Below, one piece after another: positions 8,535-20,424 of a DNA stretch of 64,000 nucleotides. The number at the start of each line of letters is the position of its first letter. Position 1 is the stretch's first letter. The DNA is from QHCA01 sp003244095 (GTDB lineage: Bacteria; Actinomycetota; Actinomycetes; Mycobacteriales; QHCA01). Made by a program: the position numbers and the translations under genes. The stretch lies in the NCBI GenBank assembly GCA_038329965.1, contig JBBQNN010000002.1, positions 56,156 to 120,155 of the forward strand, written 5' to 3'. The notes under the pieces are model-generated. The model was not told the origin of the DNA. It saw only the letters and a list, made by a program, of their open reading frames with translations, and ran no database searches.

Positions 8535-9622
8535 GCGGCCCGGCCGCCGCGGCCCGGCGGGACCGGCTCCGCGCCAGGCTGGCGGCCCTCGACGCTCCCG
8601 CGGCCCTGGTGACCCGGCTGGTCAACGTCCGCTACCTCACCGGCTTCACCGGGTCCAACGGCGCCCTGCTGGTGTGCGCCGACGGCACCGACGTGCTCGC
8701 CACCGACGGCCGCTACATCACCCAGTCGGCGCAGGAGGCCCCGGACGTCGAGCGGTTGATCGAGCGGCGGCTCGACACCGTCCTGGCAGCCCGGGCCGTG
8801 GCGGCCGGACACACGCGTCTCGCGTACGAGAGTCACGAAGTGACCGTCGACGGGCTGGCCGCCGTGACGGCGGCGGAGCCCGGGCTCGGACTGGTCAGCC
8901 TGGAGCAGGCGGTCGAGGACCTCCGGGCGGTCAAGGACGAGGCTGAGATCGACCTGCTGCGCCGGGCCTGCGCGATCGCCGACGAGGCCCTTTCCGACCT
9001 GATCGCGGCCGGGGGCGTCCGGGCCGGCCGTACCGAGCGGGAGGTCGCCCGCGACCTCGACGCCCGGATGCTGGACCTCGGCGCCGAGGCGGTGTCGTTC
9101 GAGACGATCGTGGCGAGCGGGCCGAACTCCGCGATCCCGCACCACAGCCCCGGGAGCCGCGTGATCGAGGGCGGCGACTTCGTCAAATGCGACTTCGGGG
9201 CCACCTACTCCGGCTATCACTCGGACATGACTCGTACGCTGGTCATCGGCGGCGCCGTAGCGGACTGGCAGCGGGAGATCTACGACCTGGTGGCCGACGC
9301 GCAGCGGCTCGGCCGGGAGGCACTGGCGGTCGACGCCGAGTGCGCCGGAGTCGACGCGGCCGCGCGCGACCGGATCGTCGACGCCGGGCACGGCGAGCAT
9401 TACACCCACGGGCTGGGGCACGGCGTGGGGCTGGAGATCCACGAGGCTCCGTGGCTCGGGGCCACCGCCCCGGGTAGACTTGGCGACCGGATGCCTGTCA
9501 CTGTCGAGCCCGGGGTCTATCTCGAGGGCCGCGGCGGCGTGCGGATCGAAGACACCCTGGTCGTCCGCCCCGACGGGCCGGAGTTGCTCACCCTGACGAC
9601 GAAGGACCTCCTCATCGTGTAG
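8531..9622 (+). CDS. pepQ: M24-family Xaa-Pro aminopeptidase/dipeptidase
   Basis: A 363-residue creatinase-fold metallopeptidase that cleaves at proline. The N-terminal creatinase-like domain runs to about residue 130. The pita-bread catalytic domain carries the five dinuclear metal ligands: two Asp in KCDFGATYSGYHSDMTRT, His in HGLGHGVGLEIHE, Glu in VTVEPGVYLEG and Glu in GGVRIEDT. The GTG start overlaps aroQ by 4 nt. Position between the aro genes and efp is the usual actinobacterial order. Prolidase and Xaa-Pro aminopeptidase cannot be told apart here. Confidence 0.9.
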   Translation: MSGPAAAARRDRLRARLAALDAPAALVTRLVNVRYLTGFTGSNGALLVCADGTDVLATDGRYITQSAQEAPDVERLIERRLDTVLAARAVAAGHTRLAYESHEVTVDGLAAVTAAEPGLGLVSLEQAVEDLRAVKDEAEIDLLRRACAIADEALSDLIAAGGVRAGRTEREVARDLDARMLDLGAEAVSFETIVASGPNSAIPHHSPGSRVIEGGDFVKCDFGATYSGYHSDMTRTLVIGGAVADWQREIYDLVADAQRLGREALAVDAECAGVDAAARDRIVDAGHGEHYTHGLGHGVGLEIHEAPWLGATAPGRLGDRMPVTVEPGVYLEGRGGVRIEDTLVVRPDGPELLTLTTKDLLIV

Positions 9623-9648
9623 GAGTCCCGATAGGAGATTCGACGCAC

Positions 9649-10212
9649 GTGGCCACCACCAATGACCTGAAGAACGGCATCGTCCTCAACCTCGACCGCC
9701 AGCTGTGGACGGTGGTGGACTTCCAGCACGTCAAGCCCGGCAAGGGCGGCGCGTTCGTCCGGACCACCCTGAAGCACATCCTCACCGGCAAGGTGGTCGA
9801 CCGGACGTTCAACGCCGGTCTCAAGGTCGACATCGCCGCCGTCGACCGGCGCGAGATGACCTACCTCTACCAGGAGACCGGCGAGTACGTCTTCATGGAC
9901 GCCGAGACCTACGACCAGATCCACGTGCCGAAGGAGACGGTCGGGCCGGCTGCCGACTACATCCTGGAGAACACGACGGCGACCGTCGCCCTGCATGACG
10001 GCAATCCGCTGTACGTCGAGCTCCCGGCCAGTGTCGAGCTGGTCATCTCCCAGACCGACCCCGGTGTGCAGGGCGACCGCTCCACCGGCGGTACCAAGCC
10101 GGCGACCCTCGAGACGGGCGCCCAGATCCAGGTGCCGTTGTTCCTCACCACCGGAGAGAAGGTCAAGGTGGATACCCGCGACGGCCGCTACCTCGGACGC
10201 GTGAACAGCTAG
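9649..10212 (+). CDS. efp: Elongation factor P
   Basis: Binds ribosomes stalled at polyproline stretches and promotes peptide bond formation. The 187-residue protein has three beta-barrel domains; the domain I loop HVKPGKGGAFVRT holds the tip lysine, and the C-terminal signature VKVDTRDGRYLGRV is present. It starts with GTG 9649, with AGGAG-like sequences at 9621-9637. nusB begins directly after the stop. Confidence 0.97.
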   Translation: MATTNDLKNGIVLNLDRQLWTVVDFQHVKPGKGGAFVRTTLKHILTGKVVDRTFNAGLKVDIAAVDRREMTYLYQETGEYVFMDAETYDQIHVPKETVGPAADYILENTTATVALHDGNPLYVELPASVELVISQTDPGVQGDRSTGGTKPATLETGAQIQVPLFLTTGEKVKVDTRDGRYLGRVNS

Positions 10213-10623
10213 GTGGGCGCGCGCAGCAAGGCCCGCAAGCGCGCTCTCGACGTCCTGTACGAGGCCGACGTCCGCGGCACCTCGGCGTTGGAGACCGCTG
10301 CCGAGCGGCTGGCCCAGGCCGACCCGCCGGTGCCCGCCTACGCCGTGACCCTGATCGAGGGTGTCGTCGCCCACCGGGCCCGCATCGACGACCTGCTGTC
10401 GACGTACGCCGAAGGCTGGGTCATCGACCGGATGCCGGCAGTGGACCGCAACGTGCTGCGCATCGGCATCTACGAGCTGCTGTACGCCGACGCAGTCCCC
10501 GACGCGGTGGCCATCGACGAGGCGGTGGAGCTGGCCAAGAAACTCTCCACCGACGAGTCCCCGAACTTCGTCAACGGCCTGCTCGCCCGCGTCCTGCAGC
10601 TCAAGCCCTCCCTGACGCCGTAG
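10213..10623 (+). CDS. nusB: Transcription antitermination factor NusB
   Basis: A 136-residue all-helical RNA-binding protein that joins NusE on boxA RNA in rRNA antitermination. The N-terminal SKARKRALDVLYEAD and the C-terminal DEAVELAKKLSTDESPNFVNGLLARV blocks are typical. GTG 10213 immediately follows the efp TAG with no gap. The gene ends 16 bp from a convergent kinase-like gene. Confidence 0.95.
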   Translation: MGARSKARKRALDVLYEADVRGTSALETAAERLAQADPPVPAYAVTLIEGVVAHRARIDDLLSTYAEGWVIDRMPAVDRNVLRIGIYELLYADAVPDAVAIDEAVELAKKLSTDESPNFVNGLLARVLQLKPSLTP

Positions 10624-10639
10624 CGCGCCGGCTCGCGGG

Positions 10640-11581
10640 TCAGAACGGGATTGTCGAGAGGGGAGGCAGGAGATCCAGGTCCGGCCAGCGCGATGCGACC
10701 TGGGCTGACAGGGCCACTGCCACGTCATGTACGGCGCTGAGCTCGGCCCGGCCCGCGGTCACGTCGGCGACGACGCCGAGGCGATGCTTGAACCGCTGCC
10801 GGGCCGTCGCCGTGCCCCACTCCCAGTCGGTACGGCCGGCCGCCCCGAGATGGTCGGTGCCGTCACGGTGAGCCATCTCCACCAGCGAGTCACCGCGGAT
10901 CAGCCAGTTGACGCAGGCATCGGCCAGCGACCCGGCCGGCTCGTGGCCCTTTGCCGCGGCCCACGTGTCGCGATAGGCAGCCTCTGCGACGAGCAGCTGC
11001 GGCTCCGGGATGCTCGCGGCGCACCAGCAGGTCGGAAAGGCCATCCGCAGGTACGCCAACTCGACCATTCCCGGGCCGATTGCGGCGCGTTCGAAGTCGA
11101 CGAAGCGCAGGCCGGTGCCGGTCCGCACCTCGTTGTCGGGACACGGATCACCGTGCAACAGGGCGTCGTACGGGAACTCGGCCAACCGGCTGAGCGTGCC
11201 CGATATCTCGTCGGTGACGGTCGGGGCCGCCGAGATGCCCAAGCCGTCGGCCAGGCGCAGGAAGGCCCTGATGTCGGCCGCCGTCGGCCCGACCCACTGC
11301 GGCAGACCGACCACGTGCTCACCCAGACAAGCATGCAATCTGGCGAGAGCCTTGGCGTAGGAGACCGCCCACGGCTCGGAGGCCGGATCCCGGACAAGGC
11401 GCTCCAGCACCATCAGCCGGGCTTCGGGGTCGATGCCGATCAGCTCCGGCGCCACGGCCGGCTGCGCACCCGCCGCGAGCCGCAGTGCGGTGGTCTCCCG
11501 GGCGAACCGCGCCTCGGCGTCGGGCCCTCCCACGATCTGCTTGACGATCGCCGGGCCACCGGCCAGTTCGACCCGCCACAC
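10640..11581 (-). CDS. Aminoglycoside phosphotransferase-family kinase-like protein
   Basis: The protein has the kinase-like fold of the APH/choline kinase family: an N-terminal lysine strand (AIVKQI), the catalytic loop HGDPCPDN (about residue 144) and the metal-binding FVDFERA. This supports small-molecule phosphorylation, but the substrate cannot be read; it should not be called a resistance gene. At 313 residues the N-terminus may be short: the frame stays open upstream of GTG 11581, and the extra sequence (SPRSRVWRVELAGG) looks like the nucleotide loop, yet no ATG, GTG or TTG occurs in frame before bldD. It lies 86 bp downstream of bldD on the same strand and converges on nusB. Confidence 0.7.
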   Translation of the reverse strand: MWRVELAGGPAIVKQIVGGPDAEARFARETTALRLAAGAQPAVAPELIGIDPEARLMVLERLVRDPASEPWAVSYAKALARLHACLGEHVVGLPQWVGPTAADIRAFLRLADGLGISAAPTVTDEISGTLSRLAEFPYDALLHGDPCPDNEVRTGTGLRFVDFERAAIGPGMVELAYLRMAFPTCWCAASIPEPQLLVAEAAYRDTWAAAKGHEPAGSLADACVNWLIRGDSLVEMAHRDGTDHLGAAGRTDWEWGTATARQRFKHRLGVVADVTAGRAELSAVHDVAVALSAQVASRWPDLDLLPPLSTIPF

Positions 11582-11667
11582 GCGTGAGCGCGGGCTGCTG
11601 CCGATCCGGCGGGCGGACCGGGGCGGCCCCAGTCGGGCCGTCAGGGCGGTCCCGAACGATGGCCGGA

Positions 11668-12141
11668 TCAGATCGTGCCCGAGACGATGACGCCCCAGGC
11701 GGCCAGACGATCGAGCAGGCCGGTGGCCGACAGGTCGTAGACGACGGCGAGTGCCCGCAGGTCGTCCTGGCGCATCGACAGCACCCGGCCGTTGTAGTCG
11801 CCGCGCTGGCGCTGGATGGCCTTGGCGTAGCGCACGAGGGCGGCCACCTCCTCGGCCGGCAGCTTGGCCAGGGCCTCCAGGTCGAGGACGACCTTGCCGG
11901 TGCCCTCCAGGCCACCGGGGGACGGGTCTTCCGGCAGCAACTCGGCGATCGGCACGTCGTAGAACTTGGCGAGCTGGGCCAGCCGGGCCACGGTCACCGC
12001 TCTGTCACCCCGCTCGTAGGAGCCGACCACGACCGCCTTCCAGCGACCCTTCGACTTCTCCTCCACAGCCTGCAGGGACAGGCCCTGCTGCTGGCGGATC
12101 GAGCGTAGGCGTGCGCCGAGTGACTTGCCGTAGTCAGACAT
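11668..12141 (-). CDS. bldD: Cyclic-di-GMP-responsive developmental regulator BldD
   Basis: A 157-residue transcriptional regulator. An N-terminal XRE-type helix-turn-helix (about 8-65) includes RLRSIRQQQGLSLQAVEEKS and VVGSYERGDRAVTV. The C-terminal domain carries R113-x-D115, eight residues, then R124-x-x-D127, which matches the RxD-x8-RxxD c-di-GMP signature defined in Streptomyces BldD; there, c-di-GMP tetramers drive dimerisation and DNA binding. The start has CAGGAG about 7 nt upstream. The gene is divergent from the pyrimidine operon across 180 bp, and a near-consensus BldD box lies in that gap, suggesting autoregulation. Confidence 0.95.
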   Translation of the reverse strand: MSDYGKSLGARLRSIRQQQGLSLQAVEEKSKGRWKAVVVGSYERGDRAVTVARLAQLAKFYDVPIAELLPEDPSPGGLEGTGKVVLDLEALAKLPAEEVAALVRYAKAIQRQRGDYNGRVLSMRQDDLRALAVVYDLSATGLLDRLAAWGVIVSGTI

Positions 12142-12194
12142 TCATTGCTCCTGCGACTGGGGGTGACGAGCAGTTGTGATCAACACCCCGTCGG

Positions 12195-12207
12195 TTACCG
12201 AGCGTGA
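12195..12207. promoter_or_regulatory. Putative BldD box
   Basis: TTACCGAGCGTGA matches the published BldD consensus TnACnCWGnGTnA at every specified position except one (G instead of the C before the A/T). It is an imperfect inverted repeat (TTAC/GTGA), 54 bp upstream of the bldD start and about 115 bp upstream of pyrR, so it could serve autoregulation and might also touch the pyr promoter. Confidence 0.5.
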
Positions 12208-12287
12208 CGGTACGGCCGACCGGCGAGTCCGGTCAAGCCGCAATGCCGATCGCTGTTACGGTTCACCCGTTCGACATCCTTTAACGA

Positions 12288-12314
12288 CCCGTCCCGTGAG
12301 GCGGGGAAGGAGGT
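12288..12314 (+). promoter_or_regulatory. PyrR RNA-binding hairpin overlapping the pyrR ribosome binding site region
   Basis: CCCG (12288-12291) pairs with CGGG (12302-12305), T12292 bulges, CC pairs with GG (12300-12301), and the loop is CGTGA. The core TCCCGTGAGGC fits the PyrR binding-loop consensus UCCnGnGAGGY. The strong Shine-Dalgarno AAGGAGGT (12307-12314) begins 1 nt after the hairpin and 7 nt before GTG 12322. No terminator is needed: PyrR with UMP would block initiation, as described for mycobacterial pyr operons. Confidence 0.8.
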
Positions 12315-12321
12315 CCATTCG

Positions 12322-12939
12322 GTGACGACTGTCCCGGATCCGGGCGCCGCGGCCGTCAACCAGCCCGCCGAAGTACCACCCGACGCACGGCCGATCCCGC
12401 CGCGGCCCATATTCAACGCCGGCGACGTGGCCCGGATCATCGACCGCATCGCGCACCAGATCCTGGAGAAGACCGACGGTGCCCGCGATGCCGTGGTCCT
12501 CGGCATCCCGACCCGCGGCGCACATCTGGCCCGGCGGTTGGTCGGGCGCATCCGCACCTTCGAGGGGGTCGACCTGCCGGTCGGCTCCCTCGACGTGACG
12601 CTTTACCGCGACGACCTGCGACTGCGCGGCGTGAGGGCGCTGGAGGCGACCCAACTGCCCGACGTCGGCATCGACGGCCGGCTCGTGGTGCTCGTCGACG
12701 ACGTGCTGTTCTCCGGCCGTACGGTGCGCGCGGCGCTGGACGCCCTCGGCGCCCTCGGCCGGCCGCGCGCGGTGCAGCTGGCGGTCCTGGTCGACCGGGG
12801 CCACCGCGAGCTGCCGATCAGGGCCGACTACGTCGGCAAGAACATCCCCACGTCCATGGGCGAGTCGGTCCGCGTACGGCTGGCCGAGTCCGACGGCCGC
12901 GACTGTGTCGAGCTCGACCCCCAGGGAGGGCCACGTTGA
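12322..12939 (+). CDS. pyrR: Bifunctional pyr operon regulator / uracil phosphoribosyltransferase
   Basis: A 205-residue type I phosphoribosyltransferase-fold RNA-binding regulator that senses UMP/UTP against PRPP and represses its own operon; it also has uracil phosphoribosyltransferase activity. The PRPP loop VVLVDDVLFSGRT lies at about 122-134 and the IPTRGAHLARRL block at about 62-73. The first 28 residues are a Pro/Ala-rich extension before the conserved IFNAGDVARII. GTG 12322 is set by the AAGGAGGT 7 nt upstream. It heads an eight-gene operon. Confidence 0.96.
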   Translation: MTTVPDPGAAAVNQPAEVPPDARPIPPRPIFNAGDVARIIDRIAHQILEKTDGARDAVVLGIPTRGAHLARRLVGRIRTFEGVDLPVGSLDVTLYRDDLRLRGVRALEATQLPDVGIDGRLVVLVDDVLFSGRTVRAALDALGALGRPRAVQLAVLVDRGHRELPIRADYVGKNIPTSMGESVRVRLAESDGRDCVELDPQGGPR

Positions 12940-13859
12940 ACAAGCACCTGCTGTCCGCAGCCGACCTCGACCTCGACGCGGCCACCCTGATCCTCGACAC
13001 GGCCGAGCAGATGGATCATGCCCTCGCCGGTCGCGAGGTCAAGAAGCTGCCGACCCTGCGCGGCCGTACCGTGGTCAACCTCTTCTTCGAGGACTCGACC
13101 CGCACGCGTACCTCCTTCGAGCTGGCCGCCAAGCGGCTGTCCGCGGACGTGATCAACTTCTCGGCCAAGGGCTCCAGCGTGTCCAAGGGCGAGAGCCTCA
13201 AGGACACCGCGTTGACGCTGGAGGCGATGGGCGCGGATGCGGTGGTCTGCAGGCACTCGATGTCGGGCGCGCCGCACCGGTTGGCCGGCTGGGTCAAGGG
13301 CAGCGTCGTCAACGCCGGCGACGGCACCCACGAGCACCCGACCCAGGCCCTGCTGGACGCGTTCACGATGCGCCGGCGGCTGGGCCGGTTGGAGGGCCTG
13401 CGGGTGGTCATCGTCGGTGACGTGCTGCACAGCCGGGTGGCCCGCTCCAACGTCCTGCTCCTGCACACCCTCGGGGCGGACGTGACACTCGTGGCGCCCC
13501 CTACGCTGCTGCCGGTCGGGGTCGAGTCCTGGCCGGTGGCGGTCTCCTACGACCTCGACGCGGTGCTGGCCAAGGCCGACGCGGTGATGATGCTGCGGGT
13601 GCAGCGCGAGCGGATGAACGAGTCGTACTTCCCGACGCAGCGGGAGTACAGCCGCCGCTACGGGCTGGACAGAGAACGACTTGCCTGCATGGCTGATGAA
13701 GCGATCGTCATGCACCCTGGCCCGATGAACCGCGGCATGGAGATCGCCGCCGAGGTCGCCGACTCGGTGCGGTCCACGATCGTGGAGCAGGTCAGCAACG
13801 GCGTGAGCGTACGGATGGCCGTGCTCTACCTGCTGCTCGGCGGGGGCGAGGTCGCATGA
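12936..13859 (+). CDS. pyrB: Aspartate carbamoyltransferase catalytic subunit
   Basis: Condenses carbamoyl phosphate with aspartate to N-carbamoylaspartate. The carbamoyl phosphate loop FFEDSTRTRTSFE lies at about 50-62, and HPTQALLDAFT and the MLRVQRERM segment for aspartate binding are present. 307 residues is normal. The start is TTG 12936, overlapping the pyrR stop as TTGA. No regulatory PyrI is present, as expected in this group. Confidence 0.97.
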   Translation: MNKHLLSAADLDLDAATLILDTAEQMDHALAGREVKKLPTLRGRTVVNLFFEDSTRTRTSFELAAKRLSADVINFSAKGSSVSKGESLKDTALTLEAMGADAVVCRHSMSGAPHRLAGWVKGSVVNAGDGTHEHPTQALLDAFTMRRRLGRLEGLRVVIVGDVLHSRVARSNVLLLHTLGADVTLVAPPTLLPVGVESWPVAVSYDLDAVLAKADAVMMLRVQRERMNESYFPTQREYSRRYGLDRERLACMADEAIVMHPGPMNRGMEIAAEVADSVRSTIVEQVSNGVSVRMAVLYLLLGGGEVA

Positions 13860-15142
13860 GGTATCTCATCGCGGGCGCCCGCATCGAGGGCGCCGAGCCG
13901 GCCGACCTGCTGCTGCGCGACGGCCTCGTCGCCGAGGTCGGCCGGGGGCTTGCCGCAGCCGGCGCGGAGGTCATCGACGCCGCCGGGCTGATCGTCCTGC
14001 CCGGTCTGGTCGACCTGCACACCCACCTGCGCGAGCCCGGCCGCGAGGATGCCGAGACGGTCGAGACCGGATCGCGGGCCGCCGCGCTGGGCGGGTTCAC
14101 CGCGGTGCACGCCATGGCCAACACCGACCCCGTCGCCGACACGGCCGGAGTGGTCGAGCAGGTGTGGCGGCTCGGCCGCGAGGCGGGCCTGTGCGACGTA
14201 CAGCCCGTGGGTGCCGTCACGGTCGGCCTGCTCGGCAAACACCTTGCCGAGCTCGGCGCGATGCACGCGTCGGCGGCCCGCGTCCGGGTCTTCTCCGACG
14301 ACGGCAAGTGCGTCGCCGACCCGGCCCTGATGCGGCGGGCGCTGGAGTACGTCAAGGCTTTCGACGGCGTCATCGCCCAGCACGCCGAGGAGCCGCGGCT
14401 GACCGAGGGCGCACAGATGAACGAAGGGATCTTCTCCGCCCGGCTCGGGCTGGCCGGCTGGCCGGCCGCCGCCGAGGAGGCGATCATCGCCCGCGACGTA
14501 CTGCTCGCCGGGCATGTCGACTCGCGGCTGCACGTGTGCCATGTCTCCACGGCGGGCTCGGTGGAGCTGTTGCGCTGGGCCAAGGGCAAGGGCTGGCGGG
14601 TCACCGCCGAGGTGACGCCGCACCACCTGCTGCTCACCGACGACCTGGCCGCCAGCTACGACCCGGTCTACAAGGTCAACCCGCCACTGCGCACCGGCGA
14701 CGACGTCGAGGCGCTGCGGGCCGGGCTGGCCGACGGCACGATCGACTGCGTGGCGACCGACCACGCCCCGCACGCGATGGAGGACAAGGAGACCGAGTGG
14801 GCGGCGGGCCGCCCGGGCATGCTGGGCCTGGAGACCGCTCTGTCCGTGGTCGCCGAGTCGATGGTCGCCACCGGGCTGCTCGACTGGGCGGGCGTGGCTC
14901 AGCGGATGTCACGGGCGCCGGCCGTGATCGGCGGGCTGTCCGGCCACGGCGGCAAGATCGCGGTGGGGGAGCCGGCCAACCTCGTCCTGATCGACCCGGC
15001 CGCCCACGGGGCGGTCGACCCCGGCCAGTCGGCCAGCCGCAGCCGCAACAACCCGTACTCCGGTCTCGACCTGCCCGTTCGCGTCGTCGCGACCTTCCTG
15101 CGCGGTCGCGCCACCGTCCTGGACGGTAAGGCTCAGGCGTGA
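13856..15142 (+). CDS. pyrC: Dihydroorotase
   Basis: Zinc amidohydrolase that cyclises carbamoylaspartate to dihydroorotate. The metal motif DLHTHLREPG is at about 54-63; further ligands lie in the FSDDGKCV, HAEE and HVCHVST regions and the catalytic Asp is in ATDHAPH. At 428 residues it is the long type I form. ATG 13856 overlaps pyrB by 4 nt. Confidence 0.97.
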   Translation: MRYLIAGARIEGAEPADLLLRDGLVAEVGRGLAAAGAEVIDAAGLIVLPGLVDLHTHLREPGREDAETVETGSRAAALGGFTAVHAMANTDPVADTAGVVEQVWRLGREAGLCDVQPVGAVTVGLLGKHLAELGAMHASAARVRVFSDDGKCVADPALMRRALEYVKAFDGVIAQHAEEPRLTEGAQMNEGIFSARLGLAGWPAAAEEAIIARDVLLAGHVDSRLHVCHVSTAGSVELLRWAKGKGWRVTAEVTPHHLLLTDDLAASYDPVYKVNPPLRTGDDVEALRAGLADGTIDCVATDHAPHAMEDKETEWAAGRPGMLGLETALSVVAESMVATGLLDWAGVAQRMSRAPAVIGGLSGHGGKIAVGEPANLVLIDPAAHGAVDPGQSASRSRNNPYSGLDLPVRVVATFLRGRATVLDGKAQA

Positions 15143-16264
15143 ACGCGTCGACCGTCACCTCCAACGCGGGGAAGGCCGCCCTGCTGGTGCTGGAGGACGG
15201 GCGGGCCTTCCGGGGCAACGCCTACGGAGCCGTGGGCGAGGCGTTCGGCGAGGCGGTGTTCGCGACGGGGATGACCGGCTACCAGGAGACGCTGACCGAC
15301 CCGTCCTACCACCGCCAGGTCCTCGTGCAGACCGCGCCGCACATCGGCAACACCGGTGTCAACGACGCCGACGCCGAGTCGGGCCGGATCTGGGTCGCGG
15401 GATATGTCGTACGCGAGCCGGCCCGCATCCCGTCCTCCTGGCGGTCCACCCGGTCCCTGGGCGAGGAGTTGGCGGCGCACGGCGTGGTCGGGATCAGCGG
15501 CGTGGACACCCGGGCGCTCACCCGGCACCTGCGCGAGCACGGCGCGATGCGGGTCGGGGTGTCCAGCGCGGCCTCGACCGAGGTCGGCCTGTTGGAGCAG
15601 GTACGGGCCCAGCCGGGGATGCTCGGCGCCGACCTGTGCTCGCAGGTGTCGACCGCGGAGCCCTACGTCGTGCCGGCGATCGGCCCGACGCGTTGGCGGG
15701 TCGCCGCCCTCGACCTCGGCATCAAGCGGATGACGCCGCACCGGATGGCCGAGCGGGGCATCGAGGTGCACGTGCTCCCGGCCACCAGCAGTGTCGACGA
15801 CGTGCTCGCGGTCGCGCCGGACGGCGCCTTCCTCAGCAACGGCCCGGGCGACCCGGCCACCACTGACGCCGCCGTCGCGCTCACCAAGGCCCTGCTGGAC
15901 CAGCGCATCCCGACCTTCGGCATCTGCTTCGGCCACCAGGTGCTCGGCCGGGCGCTGGGCTTCGGCACGTACAAGCTGCAGTACGGCCACCGCGGCATCA
16001 ACCAGCCGGTGCAGGACAAGCTGACCGGCCGGGTGGAGGTCACCGCGCACAACCACGGCTTCGCGGTACGCGCGCCGCTCGACGGCCCGGTGGACACGCC
16101 CCACGGCCGGGCCGAGGTGAGCCACGTCTGCCTCAACGACGACGTGGTCGAGGGCCTGCGCTGTCTGGACCGGCCGGCCTTCTCGGTGCAGTACCACCCC
16201 GAGGCCGCGGCCGGGCCGCACGACGCCGGCTACCTCTTCGACCGCTTCGTCGAGGTGATGCAGC

Positions 16265-16272
<8 letters not shown>
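15139..16272 (+). CDS. carA: Carbamoyl-phosphate synthase small (glutaminase) subunit
   Basis: Hydrolyses glutamine and channels ammonia to CarB. The N-terminal domain holds GMTGYQETLTDPSY. The C-terminal class I glutamine amidotransferase domain contains the nucleophile elbow GICFGHQVLG and the His-Glu pair in YHPEAAAGPHD. 377 residues is normal. GTG 15139 overlaps pyrC by 4 nt, and its 3' end overlaps carB by 8 nt. Confidence 0.97.
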
Positions 16273-19566
<3,294 letters not shown>

Positions 19567-19570
<4 letters not shown>

Positions 19571-20424
19571 GCGCCGTCCAGGTCAGCGGTGAGGTGCTCT
19601 CGCTGCGCCGTGCGGGGGCGTACTGGCTGATGACCGTCGTCGCGCCGGGCATCGCCGAGCGGGCCAAGCCGGGGCAGTTCATCGCGCTGGCGGTGGGGGG
19701 CCCGAATACCTCGATGCCGCTGCGGCGGGCCTTCGCGATCTACCAGGTCGCCGAGCGGGGCGTCTACGGCGGCACGGTCGACGTGGTCCTCTCCGTGCAC
19801 GGCAAGGGCACCGAGTGGCTCTCCCGGCTGTGCCCGCACGACGAACTGGACGTGGTCGGCCCGCTCGGCCGGCCGTTCCGCCTGCCCTCGACACCCGTTC
19901 CGGTGGTGCTGGTCGGAGGCGGGTACGGCAGCGCGCCGCTGTTCGGGCTGGCCGAGGCGTTGCGGGCGCGTCGCTGCCCGACGGCCTTCGTGATCGGCGC
20001 GGGCAGTGCGGACCGCCTGTTCGGCGTCCTGGAGGCCAAGCGGACGGCAGCCACGGTCACCGTGACCACCGACGACGGCTCGATGGGGGAGTGCGGCCGG
20101 GTGTCCGACGTGCTGCCGGCCGTCATCGACCGGATCGCCGCCGAGGTGGTCTACGCCTGCGGCCCGATGCCGATGCTGCGGGCGGTCGCCGAGGTGGCCG
20201 CCACGTTTGGCCTGCCCTGCCAGGTCGCGGTCGAGGAGTCGATGGCCTGCGGGATCGGGGTGTGCATGACCTGCGTGCTGCCGGTCGTCGGCGACGACGG
20301 CGTAACCCGGATGGCCAGATCCTGCGTCGAGGGTCCGGTGTTCCTCGCCGATCGGGTGCGCTTCGACGACATCGGCACGCTGCCGGCCGACACGCTCGGC
20401 GCACCCGCCGGGGTCGCGTGGTGA
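19567..20424 (+). CDS. pyrK: Dihydroorotate dehydrogenase electron transfer subunit
   Basis: Iron-sulfur flavoprotein that passes electrons from PyrD to NAD. A ferredoxin-reductase-like FAD barrel (RRAFAIYQVAE region) and an NAD domain (VVLVGGGYGSAPLFGLAE) are followed by the [2Fe-2S] cysteines in ESMACGIGVCMTC and a fourth in RSCVEGP. 285 residues is normal. GTG 19567 overlaps the carB stop by 4 nt. Its presence marks the partner PyrD as class 1B. Confidence 0.95.

Noticed and set aside
9476..9481. TAGACT as a promoter element for efp
   Set aside because: It lies within the coding region of the peptidase, 168 bp before efp, without a -35 partner.
10640..11581. Antibiotic resistance gene (APH family)
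   Set aside because: Only the kinase-like fold motifs are visible; the family contains many non-resistance kinases. The same reason applies to 45286-46164.
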